From an uncultured Bacteroidales bacterium (GTDB taxonomy: Bacteria > Bacteroidota > Bacteroidia > Bacteroidales > F082): 46,743 nt of DNA. Location: assembly GCA_937896895.1 (NCBI GenBank), contig CALBNV010000037.1:1-46743 (forward strand), written 5' to 3'. This document shows positions 32,301 through 40,706 of this stretch, in pieces. The translations under genes were made by a program, and so were the position numbers. The notes beneath the pieces were generated by a model. It had not been told where the DNA came from and did no database searches. It saw only the letters and a program-made list of their open reading frames with translations. Positions within the stretch are counted from its first letter, which is position 1. Each line of letters opens with the position of its first letter.

Positions 32301-34832
32301 TCAATAATATACAATATTGATTTCAGGATACTGTTTCCTTAACGACTCAATGTCTTTTTTCTTGACCTTTGAGTTGAACGCCTTGATGTGTTTCAACGTT
32401 GTTGTGTTCATTATCGGTGAAAGCGTCTTGACAGGCGTGTTGGCTATGTTCAGCTCTTCAAGTTTCTTGCAATTTGTCAAGGCTTTGATGTTCTTGACGC
32501 TCGTGTTGGCGATTTTAAGCACCTTAAGTTCAGGCATGTTTTCAACAACACTGATGTCGGTGACCAAGGTGTTTTCTATTGATAATGAAGTTATTGTGGT
32601 TATTCCGCCCAAAACTGTGATGTCATCAATTGCGTTTCCGCTGACATCTAAAACTTCAAGCAGTCTCATGTTTGCAAGCGGACTGAGGTCTGTCAGCTGA
32701 TTGTCTTTGACAACGAGTTTCTTGATGAAATGCAGTCTCGAAACAGGCTCCAAACTCGAAACCATTGTGTTTGAACTCACTTCAATCTCCGTTATGTCAG
32801 CGAGTCTATGAAGCTGCTCGGCTGTCGGGTTCGTGTTAATGTTAATATATTCCCTGAAGGTGTTTCTCCACGAGTTGTCGAGCGTGTTCCACCAATTGCG
32901 GAGCTGTTCCGTCTGATAGATCACAGTGACTTGCGGCTGTGCGACTTTCAGGTCGAACACGGTCTCTGGTGTTATCTTGCTGTTTTCCGCATAAATCATC
33001 GAGAGGTTCGACATGTTTTGCAATGGTGAAAGGTCGGAAATGAGAGTGTTTTCAATGTTGAGTTCCTGGAGGTTTGTAAGGTCGTCAAGTGGCTGCAGAC
33101 TCTGGATCTTGGTGTTTTTCATCTCAAGATGTTTGATGTTGAGCAATCCGCGAAGTGGCTCAATGTCAATTATTTTAGTGTTGCTCAAAACCAATTTCTC
33201 AAGGCTTGTGAGTCTGTTGATTGGTGTTGCGTCTTGTATCGCCGCGTCAACTTCAAGCGATTTTATCTGAATCAGGCTGTGAAGCTCCTCTGGCGTTGGG
33301 TTGATGTCGATGCTTGTCTGTTTGGTCAGGGCTGTCTTCCAATAGACAGGGAGATCATCCCACCATTTCCTTAGTGTTTCGGTCTCAAAGATGACCATGA
33401 CTTTGTTGTTGGCTTTGGAAAACTCCGACGCTTTTTTAGAGTCGATATTTGTGTTGTCGCAATAAATTCTGATGAGTTGTGCGAGGTCTTTCAAAGGCAT
33501 GATGTCGGCAACTTGTGTGTTGCTGCATTGTATCTCATTGAGTTTGTGCATGTTGCTTAAAGGGGACAAATCTGTGACTTGTGTATAGTCCAGGTTTATG
33601 CCTTGAAGATTCTCGAGGTGTGCGATAGGGGAGAGGTCGTGTATGCCTGTGCCGCTCAGATTCAGGTTATGCATGGTCGGCGCGAGATACACGGAATCCA
33701 AAGTCATGACTTGTGTCCCCGAGATGTCAAGATGTGTGAGTTGCGTGCAGTAATTCAATGGTCTGATGTCATCGGTTTTCACGCCGGCTAACGAGAGGCT
33801 TGTCAGCATGGTGAAGCATTCAACTGTTTCGATGTCTTTAATCGGAATGTTGTCGGCTCTCAAGACGAGCATCTCACTGTTGTATTTGAGGCTTGAAATG
33901 TCATCTATTTCTGTGTTGCTGATATTTAAGTTCTTGATTTTGTTAAGATTTCTGATTGGGCTAACATCAAAGATATCTGTGTTTGAGCAGTCGAGACTTG
34001 TGATGTTTGACATTTCTTGCAGCGGGTCCAAACTGTGGATGTTGTCATTGTAACTGACATCGATTTCGGTGGTCTTCGACAGTGACGACAGTTTTGAATA
34101 CACGATGTTCATGTCAGCTGCGATTGTGCGTTCAATCAGCATGTCATCGGCGTAGATGCTTATCACGATTGAGTCTTTGTAGATGTGGCTCAGATTTTTC
34201 ATTTCGATGGTGTCGAAGAGGAAGTTGTTTTCGCCTAAATACTGTTTCCATGCAAGTGGCATTTTGTTCCACCAATTCCTAAACTCTTCATTTTCATTAG
34301 GTTTTGTTGTGTAAATGCTTGCAATTTTAAGTTCTTTCTTGAATTGGTCGAGGTTAATTTCCATGAAACGTTTGCGCCTGTCGTTCACGCTGTCGCCCGA
34401 AATGCTGTGCCCGTTCATCGTCCTCATTGTGGTGACGAAGAAATATGTCTCGTTGTTTTCGTTGGTTTTCACGTCAATGTTTTCGACATTCAATGAAAAC
34501 GTTATGTCTTTGAAAAAGAAGTCGATGTCTTTCAGATATGCCTGAATGTCCTTGTTGATAGCGGTCCTGCGATGCTCATCAAGGTCGTCTTCGATTTGGA
34601 CCTTGTCATCTTTGAAAATCTTGAGGTAACTTTCGCGGAAAATGATGTCTTTCTCTTGTGTCGTATTCTCCGGATTTCCGATGAAGGAAAATGTGTCTTC
34701 AAGATATTTGACCATCATTTTAATCTGGTCTTTGTATTCATTGACATCGTCATTGGCATGGCTGTTTTTCTTTTGTGCCGAAACGTTTACGCACAGAAAT
34801 GCAGTCATCAAAAAAAACAGGAACTTCTTCAT
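32301..34832 (-). CDS. Exported leucine-rich-repeat protein with repeated WW-containing caps
   Basis: An 843-residue protein with a signal peptide (…LCVNVSAQ). Residues ~30-175 are a non-LRR globular domain. Then three LRR arrays of the SDS22/internalin kind follow, with repeats like the SPLxNMxxLxxLxxxxTxIxD pattern. Each array is preceded by a cap, FRNWWNKMPLAWK (184-196), LRKWWDDLPVYWK (487-499) and LRNWWNTLDNSWR (644-656). The last two are followed by an NPT-x-EQLHxL segment. Each array ends with an IxxxNSKI...PxVxVIYxTE-like linker into the next cap. The protein is last in the four-gene operon, starting one base inside the stop of the preceding gene (TAATG). It is probably exported or surface-exposed; ligand unknown. 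Confidence 0.85.
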   Translation of the reverse strand: MKKFLFFLMTAFLCVNVSAQKKNSHANDDVNEYKDQIKMMVKYLEDTFSFIGNPENTTQEKDIIFRESYLKIFKDDKVQIEDDLDEHRRTAINKDIQAYLKDIDFFFKDITFSLNVENIDVKTNENNETYFFVTTMRTMNGHSISGDSVNDRRKRFMEINLDQFKKELKIASIYTTKPNENEEFRNWWNKMPLAWKQYLGENNFLFDTIEMKNLSHIYKDSIVISIYADDMLIERTIAADMNIVYSKLSSLSKTTEIDVSYNDNIHSLDPLQEMSNITSLDCSNTDIFDVSPIRNLNKIKNLNISNTEIDDISSLKYNSEMLVLRADNIPIKDIETVECFTMLTSLSLAGVKTDDIRPLNYCTQLTHLDISGTQVMTLDSVYLAPTMHNLNLSGTGIHDLSPIAHLENLQGINLDYTQVTDLSPLSNMHKLNEIQCSNTQVADIMPLKDLAQLIRIYCDNTNIDSKKASEFSKANNKVMVIFETETLRKWWDDLPVYWKTALTKQTSIDINPTPEELHSLIQIKSLEVDAAIQDATPINRLTSLEKLVLSNTKIIDIEPLRGLLNIKHLEMKNTKIQSLQPLDDLTNLQELNIENTLISDLSPLQNMSNLSMIYAENSKITPETVFDLKVAQPQVTVIYQTEQLRNWWNTLDNSWRNTFREYININTNPTAEQLHRLADITEIEVSSNTMVSSLEPVSRLHFIKKLVVKDNQLTDLSPLANMRLLEVLDVSGNAIDDITVLGGITTITSLSIENTLVTDISVVENMPELKVLKIANTSVKNIKALTNCKKLEELNIANTPVKTLSPIMNTTTLKHIKAFNSKVKKKDIESLRKQYPEINIVYY

Positions 34833-35695
34833 TATTTTGTCTGCTGAATTGAAGGTTGGTAAATTTTCAGTAAAGTTTGTCTTTCTTCTTCATTGATATA
34901 CATGAGGTTAGATATCAGCCAGCCTGAGTTGTAACCGGCGCGGTTGAACCACGACACTTCAAAATACCAGTTGTCAATCTGCAAGACGTGGAATTTCACG
35001 CTTTCCACGTGGTCGAATTTCAGATTACCTTTTTTTATCTCATAGAAAAACAGAGTGAGATAATCCGGACGATAATTTGTAGATGCGTAGTAATCAATGA
35101 TTTGCGGGTTATTAAAGGCCTTATAGATATTCATGAAGTCGAGTTCATGGCTCATCGGATGAAGGAAGTGTTTTTCTTTTTCCGCGAGTTCGCCTTGCGG
35201 GAAATATTGTTGGAACTCGTTGAAGAACACGTTGGAAATCACCCATTTGGAGCCGAGACCTTCTTTTTCTATCGCCATTATCAAGCTGACATCAACGGTA
35301 TTTCCTTTCCAGATGAATTTGGCAGAAACTTCCGAGAACCATTTTCCGCCGAGGAATTGAAAGAACTGGCTGTTGTTTTTGGTGAGGTCATCGACGAAAA
35401 AGTCGCGGAGACTGCCTGCCGTTCTTGGGTTTTCCATGTCGAACAACAACGGCAGGACGGTCTTGCGCTTGTCAGCATTGTGGTAATCGGGATTGTTCGG
35501 GTTGATCTTAGTGCCATATTGATCCTCTTCATAGTTGAACCGACTGATGAACTGACTCATCTGCTTCGTCATCGTGTAAAGCTCAGTCTCATCCATTTGG
35601 AAGTCGCCAAGACTGCCTGCGATAAATTGAGCATCAATACGATACGCTGACGCAAGGATTAATAAAACCCCGAAAAACCTCGATAACACCTTCAT
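34832..35695 (-). CDS. Exported protein of unknown family
   Basis: A 287-residue protein with a signal peptide (MKVLSRFFGVLLILASAYRI, cut near DAQ). No family is recognised. The mature part is mixed alpha/beta with aromatic-rich strands (KWFSEVSAKFIWKG, VDVSLIMAIEKEG, WYFEVSWFNRAGYNSGWL). The gene overlaps both neighbours by a single base as TAATG, so its translation is coupled to the 194-residue protein before it and the LRR protein after it. Its size and strand pattern could fit the small NTF2-like domains suspected in the 194-residue protein and the LRR N-terminus, but I cannot confirm this by eye. Confidence 0.75.
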   Translation of the reverse strand: MKVLSRFFGVLLILASAYRIDAQFIAGSLGDFQMDETELYTMTKQMSQFISRFNYEEDQYGTKINPNNPDYHNADKRKTVLPLLFDMENPRTAGSLRDFFVDDLTKNNSQFFQFLGGKWFSEVSAKFIWKGNTVDVSLIMAIEKEGLGSKWVISNVFFNEFQQYFPQGELAEKEKHFLHPMSHELDFMNIYKAFNNPQIIDYYASTNYRPDYLTLFFYEIKKGNLKFDHVESVKFHVLQIDNWYFEVSWFNRAGYNSGWLISNLMYINEEERQTLLKIYQPSIQQTK

Positions 35696-36279
35696 TATTT
35701 CAAAGCTGTTTCTTTAACTCTCATATCGCCGAGCAACACATCCCAGAAGCCGATGAGACGGCCGCCGATCTGTGTCTCTTTGCGTTTCACATAGACTGTG
35801 ATGTCTTTCTTTGTCGTGTCCTGATAAACAAGCCTGCCTTCCGCGTCGTAGCCTTTGAAAGTCTGGAACACTGTGATTACACCGACGTAAGTTCCGTCTG
35901 GCTGACGTTGTAAATCAGACACATACTGTATCTTGTACCAGTCAATCTCAACGCGGTCGTAGTTGAGACGCATGAGTCTCTCAAGGTACTGACGCACCTT
36001 GTAATATTCAATCTTTGTCTTTGCAAGTGATGAGACACCGATTTCGGCGTCTGGCGCGAACAGCTCTTCAGCACGGTCGATGACTCTGTTGGCTTCGCTC
36101 CACGGTGTGTCTTTCGATCCTACGATTTTCACGTATTTCGACAGGTCGCGGACTTTTTCGAGCGCGAGACTGTCAATGTCGTGTTTGCGCTCAGGGCTTA
36201 ATTCCGGTTCTTGTGCGAATGACTGGTAACCTGTCAATGCGAAAAATGCAAATGCTAATGCAAATAATATCTTTTTCAT
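35695..36279 (-). CDS. Exported protein, possible NTF2-like domain
   Basis: A 194-residue protein with a signal peptide (MKKILFALAFAFFALTGYQS, cut near FAQ). The mature part has an N-terminal helix pair (KVRDLSKYVKIVGS, ANRVIDRAEELFAPDA). Beta strands follow (VEIDWYKIQYVSDLQRQPDG, TYVGVITVFQTFKGYDAEGR, KKDITVYVKRKE). That helix-then-sheet order resembles NTF2-like domains and is similar in outline to the N-terminal region of the LRR protein; this is inference. Start and stop overlap or nearly touch its operon neighbours. No enzymatic motif is visible. Confidence 0.75.
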   Translation of the reverse strand: MKKILFALAFAFFALTGYQSFAQEPELSPERKHDIDSLALEKVRDLSKYVKIVGSKDTPWSEANRVIDRAEELFAPDAEIGVSSLAKTKIEYYKVRQYLERLMRLNYDRVEIDWYKIQYVSDLQRQPDGTYVGVITVFQTFKGYDAEGRLVYQDTTKKDITVYVKRKETQIGGRLIGFWDVLLGDMRVKETALK

Positions 36280-36283
36280 GTCT

Positions 36284-36925
36284 TTATTTCTTAATGATTA
36301 ATTCTAATTCAGTGATTTTGCCGTTTTCCATCTTGATGTTGTTGACTTTGGCACCAGCTTTTTTCTGGTCCTTCACGTAGTTGAGGTATTGCTCGGCTGT
36401 CGTCGGACGGTCGTAGTCGCCGTATTTGTTGATGAGGATGAGGACCGGAACGTCAGGTGAACTGAAAAGCCCGAGGGCTTCCCTGATCAAGCTGTTGGCT
36501 GCGTTGATGTCGCGTGCTCCGGCGATTCTGTTGAGGTATTCGTCAATGTTTGTTTTCGGCTTGTTCATCTCTTCCATCTCCCTGAGTCTTCTCTCTTCAG
36601 CGATGCGCTGCTCTTCGGCGATGCGTGCCATCTCTTCCTTGCATGCTGTGACAGCCGCCTGTGCCCTGTCTATCATTTCCACAACTTCTGGATTTTTTTT
36701 CGAGAAATCTACTTCCTTGATCTGGTCAAGGCGTGCCTGTTGCTCGTCACAACTCCATTCGGTCGTGCCATCAATGATAGCTGTGAGGTCTGACTTGGCT
36801 TGTTCAACTCTTGCTTTGTACTCTTTTTTTGTCATTTTTCCTGATGATTTACAACTTGTTACGCCAACAAGAGTCACGAGCGTAACCATTGCAATAACCA
36901 GAATGTTCTTAATGGTTTTTTTCAT
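36284..36925 (-). CDS. Coiled-coil lipoprotein heading the LRR operon
   Basis: A 213-residue lipoprotein (lipobox GVTSC after MKKTIKNILVIAMVTLVTL). Residues ~30-130 are rich in Glu, Lys and Ala, and include a strongly charged helix (EEMARIAEEQRIAEERRLRE) likely to form a coiled coil. The C-terminal ~80 residues form a small globular part (ISDVPVLILINKYGDYDRPT-like strand, then YLNYVKDQKKAGAKVNNI). Function unknown. It is the first gene of the leftward operon, 4 bp before the 194-residue gene. The -7 box lies at 36984-36991. As an outer-membrane lipoprotein it may anchor the exported partners. Confidence 0.8.
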   Translation of the reverse strand: MKKTIKNILVIAMVTLVTLVGVTSCKSSGKMTKKEYKARVEQAKSDLTAIIDGTTEWSCDEQQARLDQIKEVDFSKKNPEVVEMIDRAQAAVTACKEEMARIAEEQRIAEERRLREMEEMNKPKTNIDEYLNRIAGARDINAANSLIREALGLFSSPDVPVLILINKYGDYDRPTTAEQYLNYVKDQKKAGAKVNNIKMENGKITELELIIKK

Positions 36926-36983
36926 TTTCGATAAAAATTTAACGTTATAAATCTTGCATTTTCATTATCAATAAACAAACTTG

Positions 36984-36991
36984 CAAAAATA
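36984..36991 (-). promoter_or_regulatory. -7 box for the four-gene LRR operon
   Basis: TATTTTTG on the minus strand, 59 bases before the lipoprotein ATG. It is the only such box upstream of the four tightly spaced genes. Confidence 0.5.
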
Positions 36992-37052
36992 ATGTTTTTT
37001 TGTGGTTAAAAACGTAAATAATTCAAGAATATTTTGCATTTTTGAAGCCGAA

Positions 37053-38768
37053 ATGAAACATTACAACATACCGATATTTCTGCCCGAACTCGCATGCCCT
37101 TACAGATGCGTCTATTGCAACCAATTTAGCATCACTGGTAAACAACATCTTCTTGATATTCAAGATGTTAAAAGAATAATCGAAAAGCATCTTTCAACAT
37201 TTCCATCTGGAGAAAAGTTCGTGGAAGTCGCTTTTTTCGGCGGAAATTTCACCGGACTGCCCGTAAAAATGCAGGACGACTTCCTGAAAATCGTGCAGCC
37301 ATACCTCGAAAATGGCCTCGTTGACGGCGTCAGATGCAGCACCCGACCTGACTATATCGATGAAAAACGGGTCAGAATCCTGAAAAACTTCGGGATGAGA
37401 AACATCGAACTCGGCGCACAGACGACAAACGATGAGATTTTGTCGAAATGTGGCCGCGGACATACTTTCAAAGATATTGAAATCGCTTCGCAAATAATTA
37501 ACAATGAAGGAATTACGCTCGGACTTCAAATGATGCTCGGACTGCCTTTCGACACTTTTGAAAATGATATGCAGACGGCTCGTGATATTGTCCGACTTGG
37601 TGCTGCGGAAACCCGCATTTATCCTTGCATCGTGGTGAAAGACACGGAGTTGGAACGTCTTTATCGTAATGGTGAATACGTTCCGCTTTCGCTTGACGAG
37701 GCCGCCAGTCAAAGTGCGAAAATTTATGAGTTCTTTGAAAATAATGGCGTGAAAGTCTTGCGAGTCGGGCTTCATGCTTCCGAAGACCTTGATAATCAGG
37801 CGTATGTCGCAGGACCGTATCATAAAAATTTTGCCGATATGGTCTTCTCGAAAATTTGGAGATACAAGATAAAGGTTGCAATCGAAAATGTCGAAAAATC
37901 ACAGTGTTTTCATTCAGATGACTTGACGGTCAGGAAAACAGGCGAATCGTCTGTCATGATCGAGGTCACTGAAAATCACTTGAATCATGCTGTCGGTTAC
38001 AAGGCCGAAAATAAAAAAATGCTTGAATCATGCTATAAATCAGTGATTTACAAAACTCTTAAAACTCCATTTCCGTCGGCGCAGACTACGATAATCGCAA
38101 GTGCGACAATGCCCGCCGAGGCGCGAGAAAAACTTGAAACTCTCGGAAATGTGGTCTGGCTCGAACCTTCGGACTTGGCCTATCCGTCAATCTCATCGCA
38201 CCCCGATATCTTCTTTTTCTGTGATAATGAAATAGACTGTAAATCAATTGTTTGCGCTCCAAATACGCCAACTACATGGCTTGAAAAAATAAAATGTCCT
38301 GTCATCAAGGGTGATAAGCCTGTCGGCGTCAAATATCCTGAAACTGTTCATTATAACGCCGTCGGAATTGACAATATTCTGATTCATAATCTACAATTTT
38401 CTGATGAAAAATTGTGGAAGAAATCTTTGCAAATAAATGTAAATCAAGGATATACGCGTTGCAATCTTTTGGCGTTAAATACAAAAAATTATATCACTTC
38501 CGACTTGGGAATAAAAAAGGTGCTTGAAAAGCACGGTTTCGATGTCTTTTACGTTGATCCTCAACAGATTGTATTGCCGGGACAAAAATACGGTTTCTTT
38601 CCCGGCTGCTGCGGACTTTCCGGCGATACTGTCGTAGTCTGCGGCTCGCTGAATCATCTGAAGGAATGCAAGGAACTGAAGAAGTTTATCAGACGTAATA
38701 AAATGAAAATCATTGAATTATATAACGGTGAACTTGTCGATGTCGGAAGCATTTTCTTCATCAAATGA
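37053..38768 (+). CDS. Radical SAM protein fused to a DUF6873-like (GME-fold) domain
   Basis: A 571-residue protein. The ATG at 37053 is chosen because MKHYNIPIFLPELACPYRCV opens the radical SAM domain; the longer frame is non-coding upstream. The CxxxCxxC cluster is Cys15-Cys19-Cys22 (CPYRCVYC). The Elp3-like barrel continues with AFFGGNFTGLP, CSTRPDYID, NIELGAQTTND and GLQMMLGLPFDT. From residue ~350 a second domain begins, with SSHPDIFFF, VNQGYTRCNLLAL, YITSDLGIKKVL and QKYGFFPGCCGLSGDT. I recognise it as DUF6873, predicted to share the guanidino-modifying-enzyme fold. The domains are in one frame with no gap. Substrate unknown. It is upstream of, and likely separate from, the U32 gene. 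Confidence 0.85.
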   Translation: MKHYNIPIFLPELACPYRCVYCNQFSITGKQHLLDIQDVKRIIEKHLSTFPSGEKFVEVAFFGGNFTGLPVKMQDDFLKIVQPYLENGLVDGVRCSTRPDYIDEKRVRILKNFGMRNIELGAQTTNDEILSKCGRGHTFKDIEIASQIINNEGITLGLQMMLGLPFDTFENDMQTARDIVRLGAAETRIYPCIVVKDTELERLYRNGEYVPLSLDEAASQSAKIYEFFENNGVKVLRVGLHASEDLDNQAYVAGPYHKNFADMVFSKIWRYKIKVAIENVEKSQCFHSDDLTVRKTGESSVMIEVTENHLNHAVGYKAENKKMLESCYKSVIYKTLKTPFPSAQTTIIASATMPAEAREKLETLGNVVWLEPSDLAYPSISSHPDIFFFCDNEIDCKSIVCAPNTPTTWLEKIKCPVIKGDKPVGVKYPETVHYNAVGIDNILIHNLQFSDEKLWKKSLQINVNQGYTRCNLLALNTKNYITSDLGIKKVLEKHGFDVFYVDPQQIVLPGQKYGFFPGCCGLSGDTVVVCGSLNHLKECKELKKFIRRNKMKIIELYNGELVDVGSIFFIK

Positions 38769-38806
38769 TTTCAAAAAACTTGTGTAACTCGTGTTAAAAA
38801 CTTGTG

Positions 38807-38814
38807 TAATTTTG
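38807..38814 (+). promoter_or_regulatory. -7 box almost on the U32 start codon
   Basis: TAATTTTG ends five bases before the ATG at 38820, so transcription starting there would give a nearly leaderless mRNA. Confidence 0.45.
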
Positions 38815-38819
38815 CGCCC

Positions 38820-40706
38820 ATGAAAAAAATCGAGCTTTTATCTCCTGCAAAAAACCTTGAAGTCGGAGTCGCGGCGATCAATCACGGTGCTGATGCTGTC
38901 TATATCGGCGGCCCTGATTTCGGTGCCCGCGAGAAAGTTGGCAACAGCATCGAAGACATCGAAAAACTTTGCCGTCATGCCGCCATTTTCGACGCGAAAG
39001 TTTATGTCACACTCAATACTTTGTTGTATGACAATGAGTTAGAACAGGCACGCAAGATGGCATGGGACTGCTGGAACGCCGGCGTTGACGCGCTCATCGT
39101 GCAGGACATGGCACTTCTTCAGATGACCGACATGCCGCCGGTTGCGTTTCACGCCTCGACGCAGTGTCATAACATTTCCGCCGAAAAAGTGAAGTTCCTC
39201 GAAGATGTCGGTTTTTCGCAGGTTGTGCTTGCAAGAGAATTGAGTATCAATGAAATAAAATACATTCGCTCAAAGACGACGGTGTCTTTGGAGTTCTTTG
39301 TTCACGGTGCGTTGTGCGTCAGTTACAGCGGTCAGTGCTATCTGAGCCACGTCATCGGACATCGGTCGGCAAACCGCGGGGCTTGTGCGCAACCGTGCCG
39401 GCTCGCCTGGAATCTCGAAGATGAAGACGGACATACATTAATTAATAACAGGCACCTGCTTTCACTTCGCGACCTTAACAATTCCGGAAATATTGAAGAG
39501 CTCATTGATGCCGGAATCACTTCATTTAAAATCGAAGGTCGCCTGAAAGACGCTGATTATGTGAAGAATACGACGGCTTTTTATCGTCGTGAAATAGATA
39601 GTATTATTGAAAGACGCTCCGATCTGGAACGTTCTTCGCGCGGCATCTCGACTCCGGCTTTCGAGCCGAATCTTGAGAAATCGTTCAATCGTGGCTTCAC
39701 CGATTATTTCGTCCACGGCCGTCAGAAAGACATCGACGCGCCTTTCACTCCGAAATCAATGGGTGAATGCGTCGGGACGATAGAGCGAATCAATGGCAAT
39801 AAGTTGATTGTCAACAGTGATGTTGAGTTTCACAACGGCGACGGTCTCTGTTTTCTTGACAAAAGTAACGAACTCCAGGGTTTCAACGTGAACGGCGTTG
39901 AAGCCGCGCCTCAGTCATTCAGAAGAAAAGATAACAATCTGTTGGTCACTCCGTCGCGTCTGTTCAAGTCAATTCAGCCGCACGTCAGGCTTTTCCGAAA
40001 TTTTGACATCATCTGGCAGAAAGCTGTCGAAAACTCAACCGGACAACGTAAGGACAAAATCAGTTTGCGGCTCGCCGAAAAAGAAGATGGAATAGAGTTG
40101 TTTGTCGCACATCAATATCTTGAAAATCAGGAAGTAAGCGTGTCTTTACCATTGGTGTTGTCGCAGGCCAACAATCCTGAAAAGGCCATGGACACAATCC
40201 GGACAAAGCTCTCGCAGTGGGGCGACACGAAGTTCGTTGTCGAGAATATTGAAGTTGATTTCAGCCGGCCGTATTTCATTCCGGCATCGGCGCTCGGCGA
40301 GTTGAAACGACAGCTTGTGGTGAAACTCGAAGACGCTTTGGTTGAAGAACACCGGCGGAACAGAGAGGTCAGACAAGCTCCTAAAAATGAAATTTCATAT
40401 CCGGAAGAATCGCTCACATATTTCGGCAATGTGATAAACTCCGAATCGCGGCAGTTCTATGAAAATCATGGCGTTGTGGAGATTTCCGACGGCTTGGAGA
40501 AGATGATTCCGGATGGCGATGTCGTGGTTATGACGACCAAACATTGCATCCGTTACGCCAACGGGATGTGTTCTAAGGAAACCGGGAAACCGGCTTCACC
40601 TTTATATATCAGCAATGACAGAGGTCGTTTCCGCCTTGACTTTGACTGCAGGAATTGCAGGATGAAGGTGGTTTGTGAAAACTCAAAAAGTTCTAACAAT
40701 CAATAA
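38820..40706 (+). CDS. Peptidase U32 family (RlhA/TrhP-type) RNA hydroxylation protein
   Basis: A 628-residue U32-family protein starting at 38820 (MKKIELLSPAKNLEVGVAAI). The N-terminal TIM-barrel domain has ADAVYIGGPDFGARE and the four-cysteine cluster expected to bind iron-sulfur: Cys166, Cys173, Cys189 and Cys193 (CVSYSGQC, GACAQPC). The IEGRLKDADYV segment follows. The long C-terminal part (residues ~330-620) matches the extra DUF3656-like region of RlhA, the E. coli enzyme that hydroxylates 23S rRNA C2501 using a prephenate-linked pathway. TrhP, which acts on tRNA, is shorter. I favour an RlhA-like role but keep the symbol blank. It overlaps the convergent DUF234 gene by 14 bp. Confidence 0.9.
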   Translation: MKKIELLSPAKNLEVGVAAINHGADAVYIGGPDFGAREKVGNSIEDIEKLCRHAAIFDAKVYVTLNTLLYDNELEQARKMAWDCWNAGVDALIVQDMALLQMTDMPPVAFHASTQCHNISAEKVKFLEDVGFSQVVLARELSINEIKYIRSKTTVSLEFFVHGALCVSYSGQCYLSHVIGHRSANRGACAQPCRLAWNLEDEDGHTLINNRHLLSLRDLNNSGNIEELIDAGITSFKIEGRLKDADYVKNTTAFYRREIDSIIERRSDLERSSRGISTPAFEPNLEKSFNRGFTDYFVHGRQKDIDAPFTPKSMGECVGTIERINGNKLIVNSDVEFHNGDGLCFLDKSNELQGFNVNGVEAAPQSFRRKDNNLLVTPSRLFKSIQPHVRLFRNFDIIWQKAVENSTGQRKDKISLRLAEKEDGIELFVAHQYLENQEVSVSLPLVLSQANNPEKAMDTIRTKLSQWGDTKFVVENIEVDFSRPYFIPASALGELKRQLVVKLEDALVEEHRRNREVRQAPKNEISYPEESLTYFGNVINSESRQFYENHGVVEISDGLEKMIPDGDVVVMTTKHCIRYANGMCSKETGKPASPLYISNDRGRFRLDFDCRNCRMKVVCENSKSSNNQ

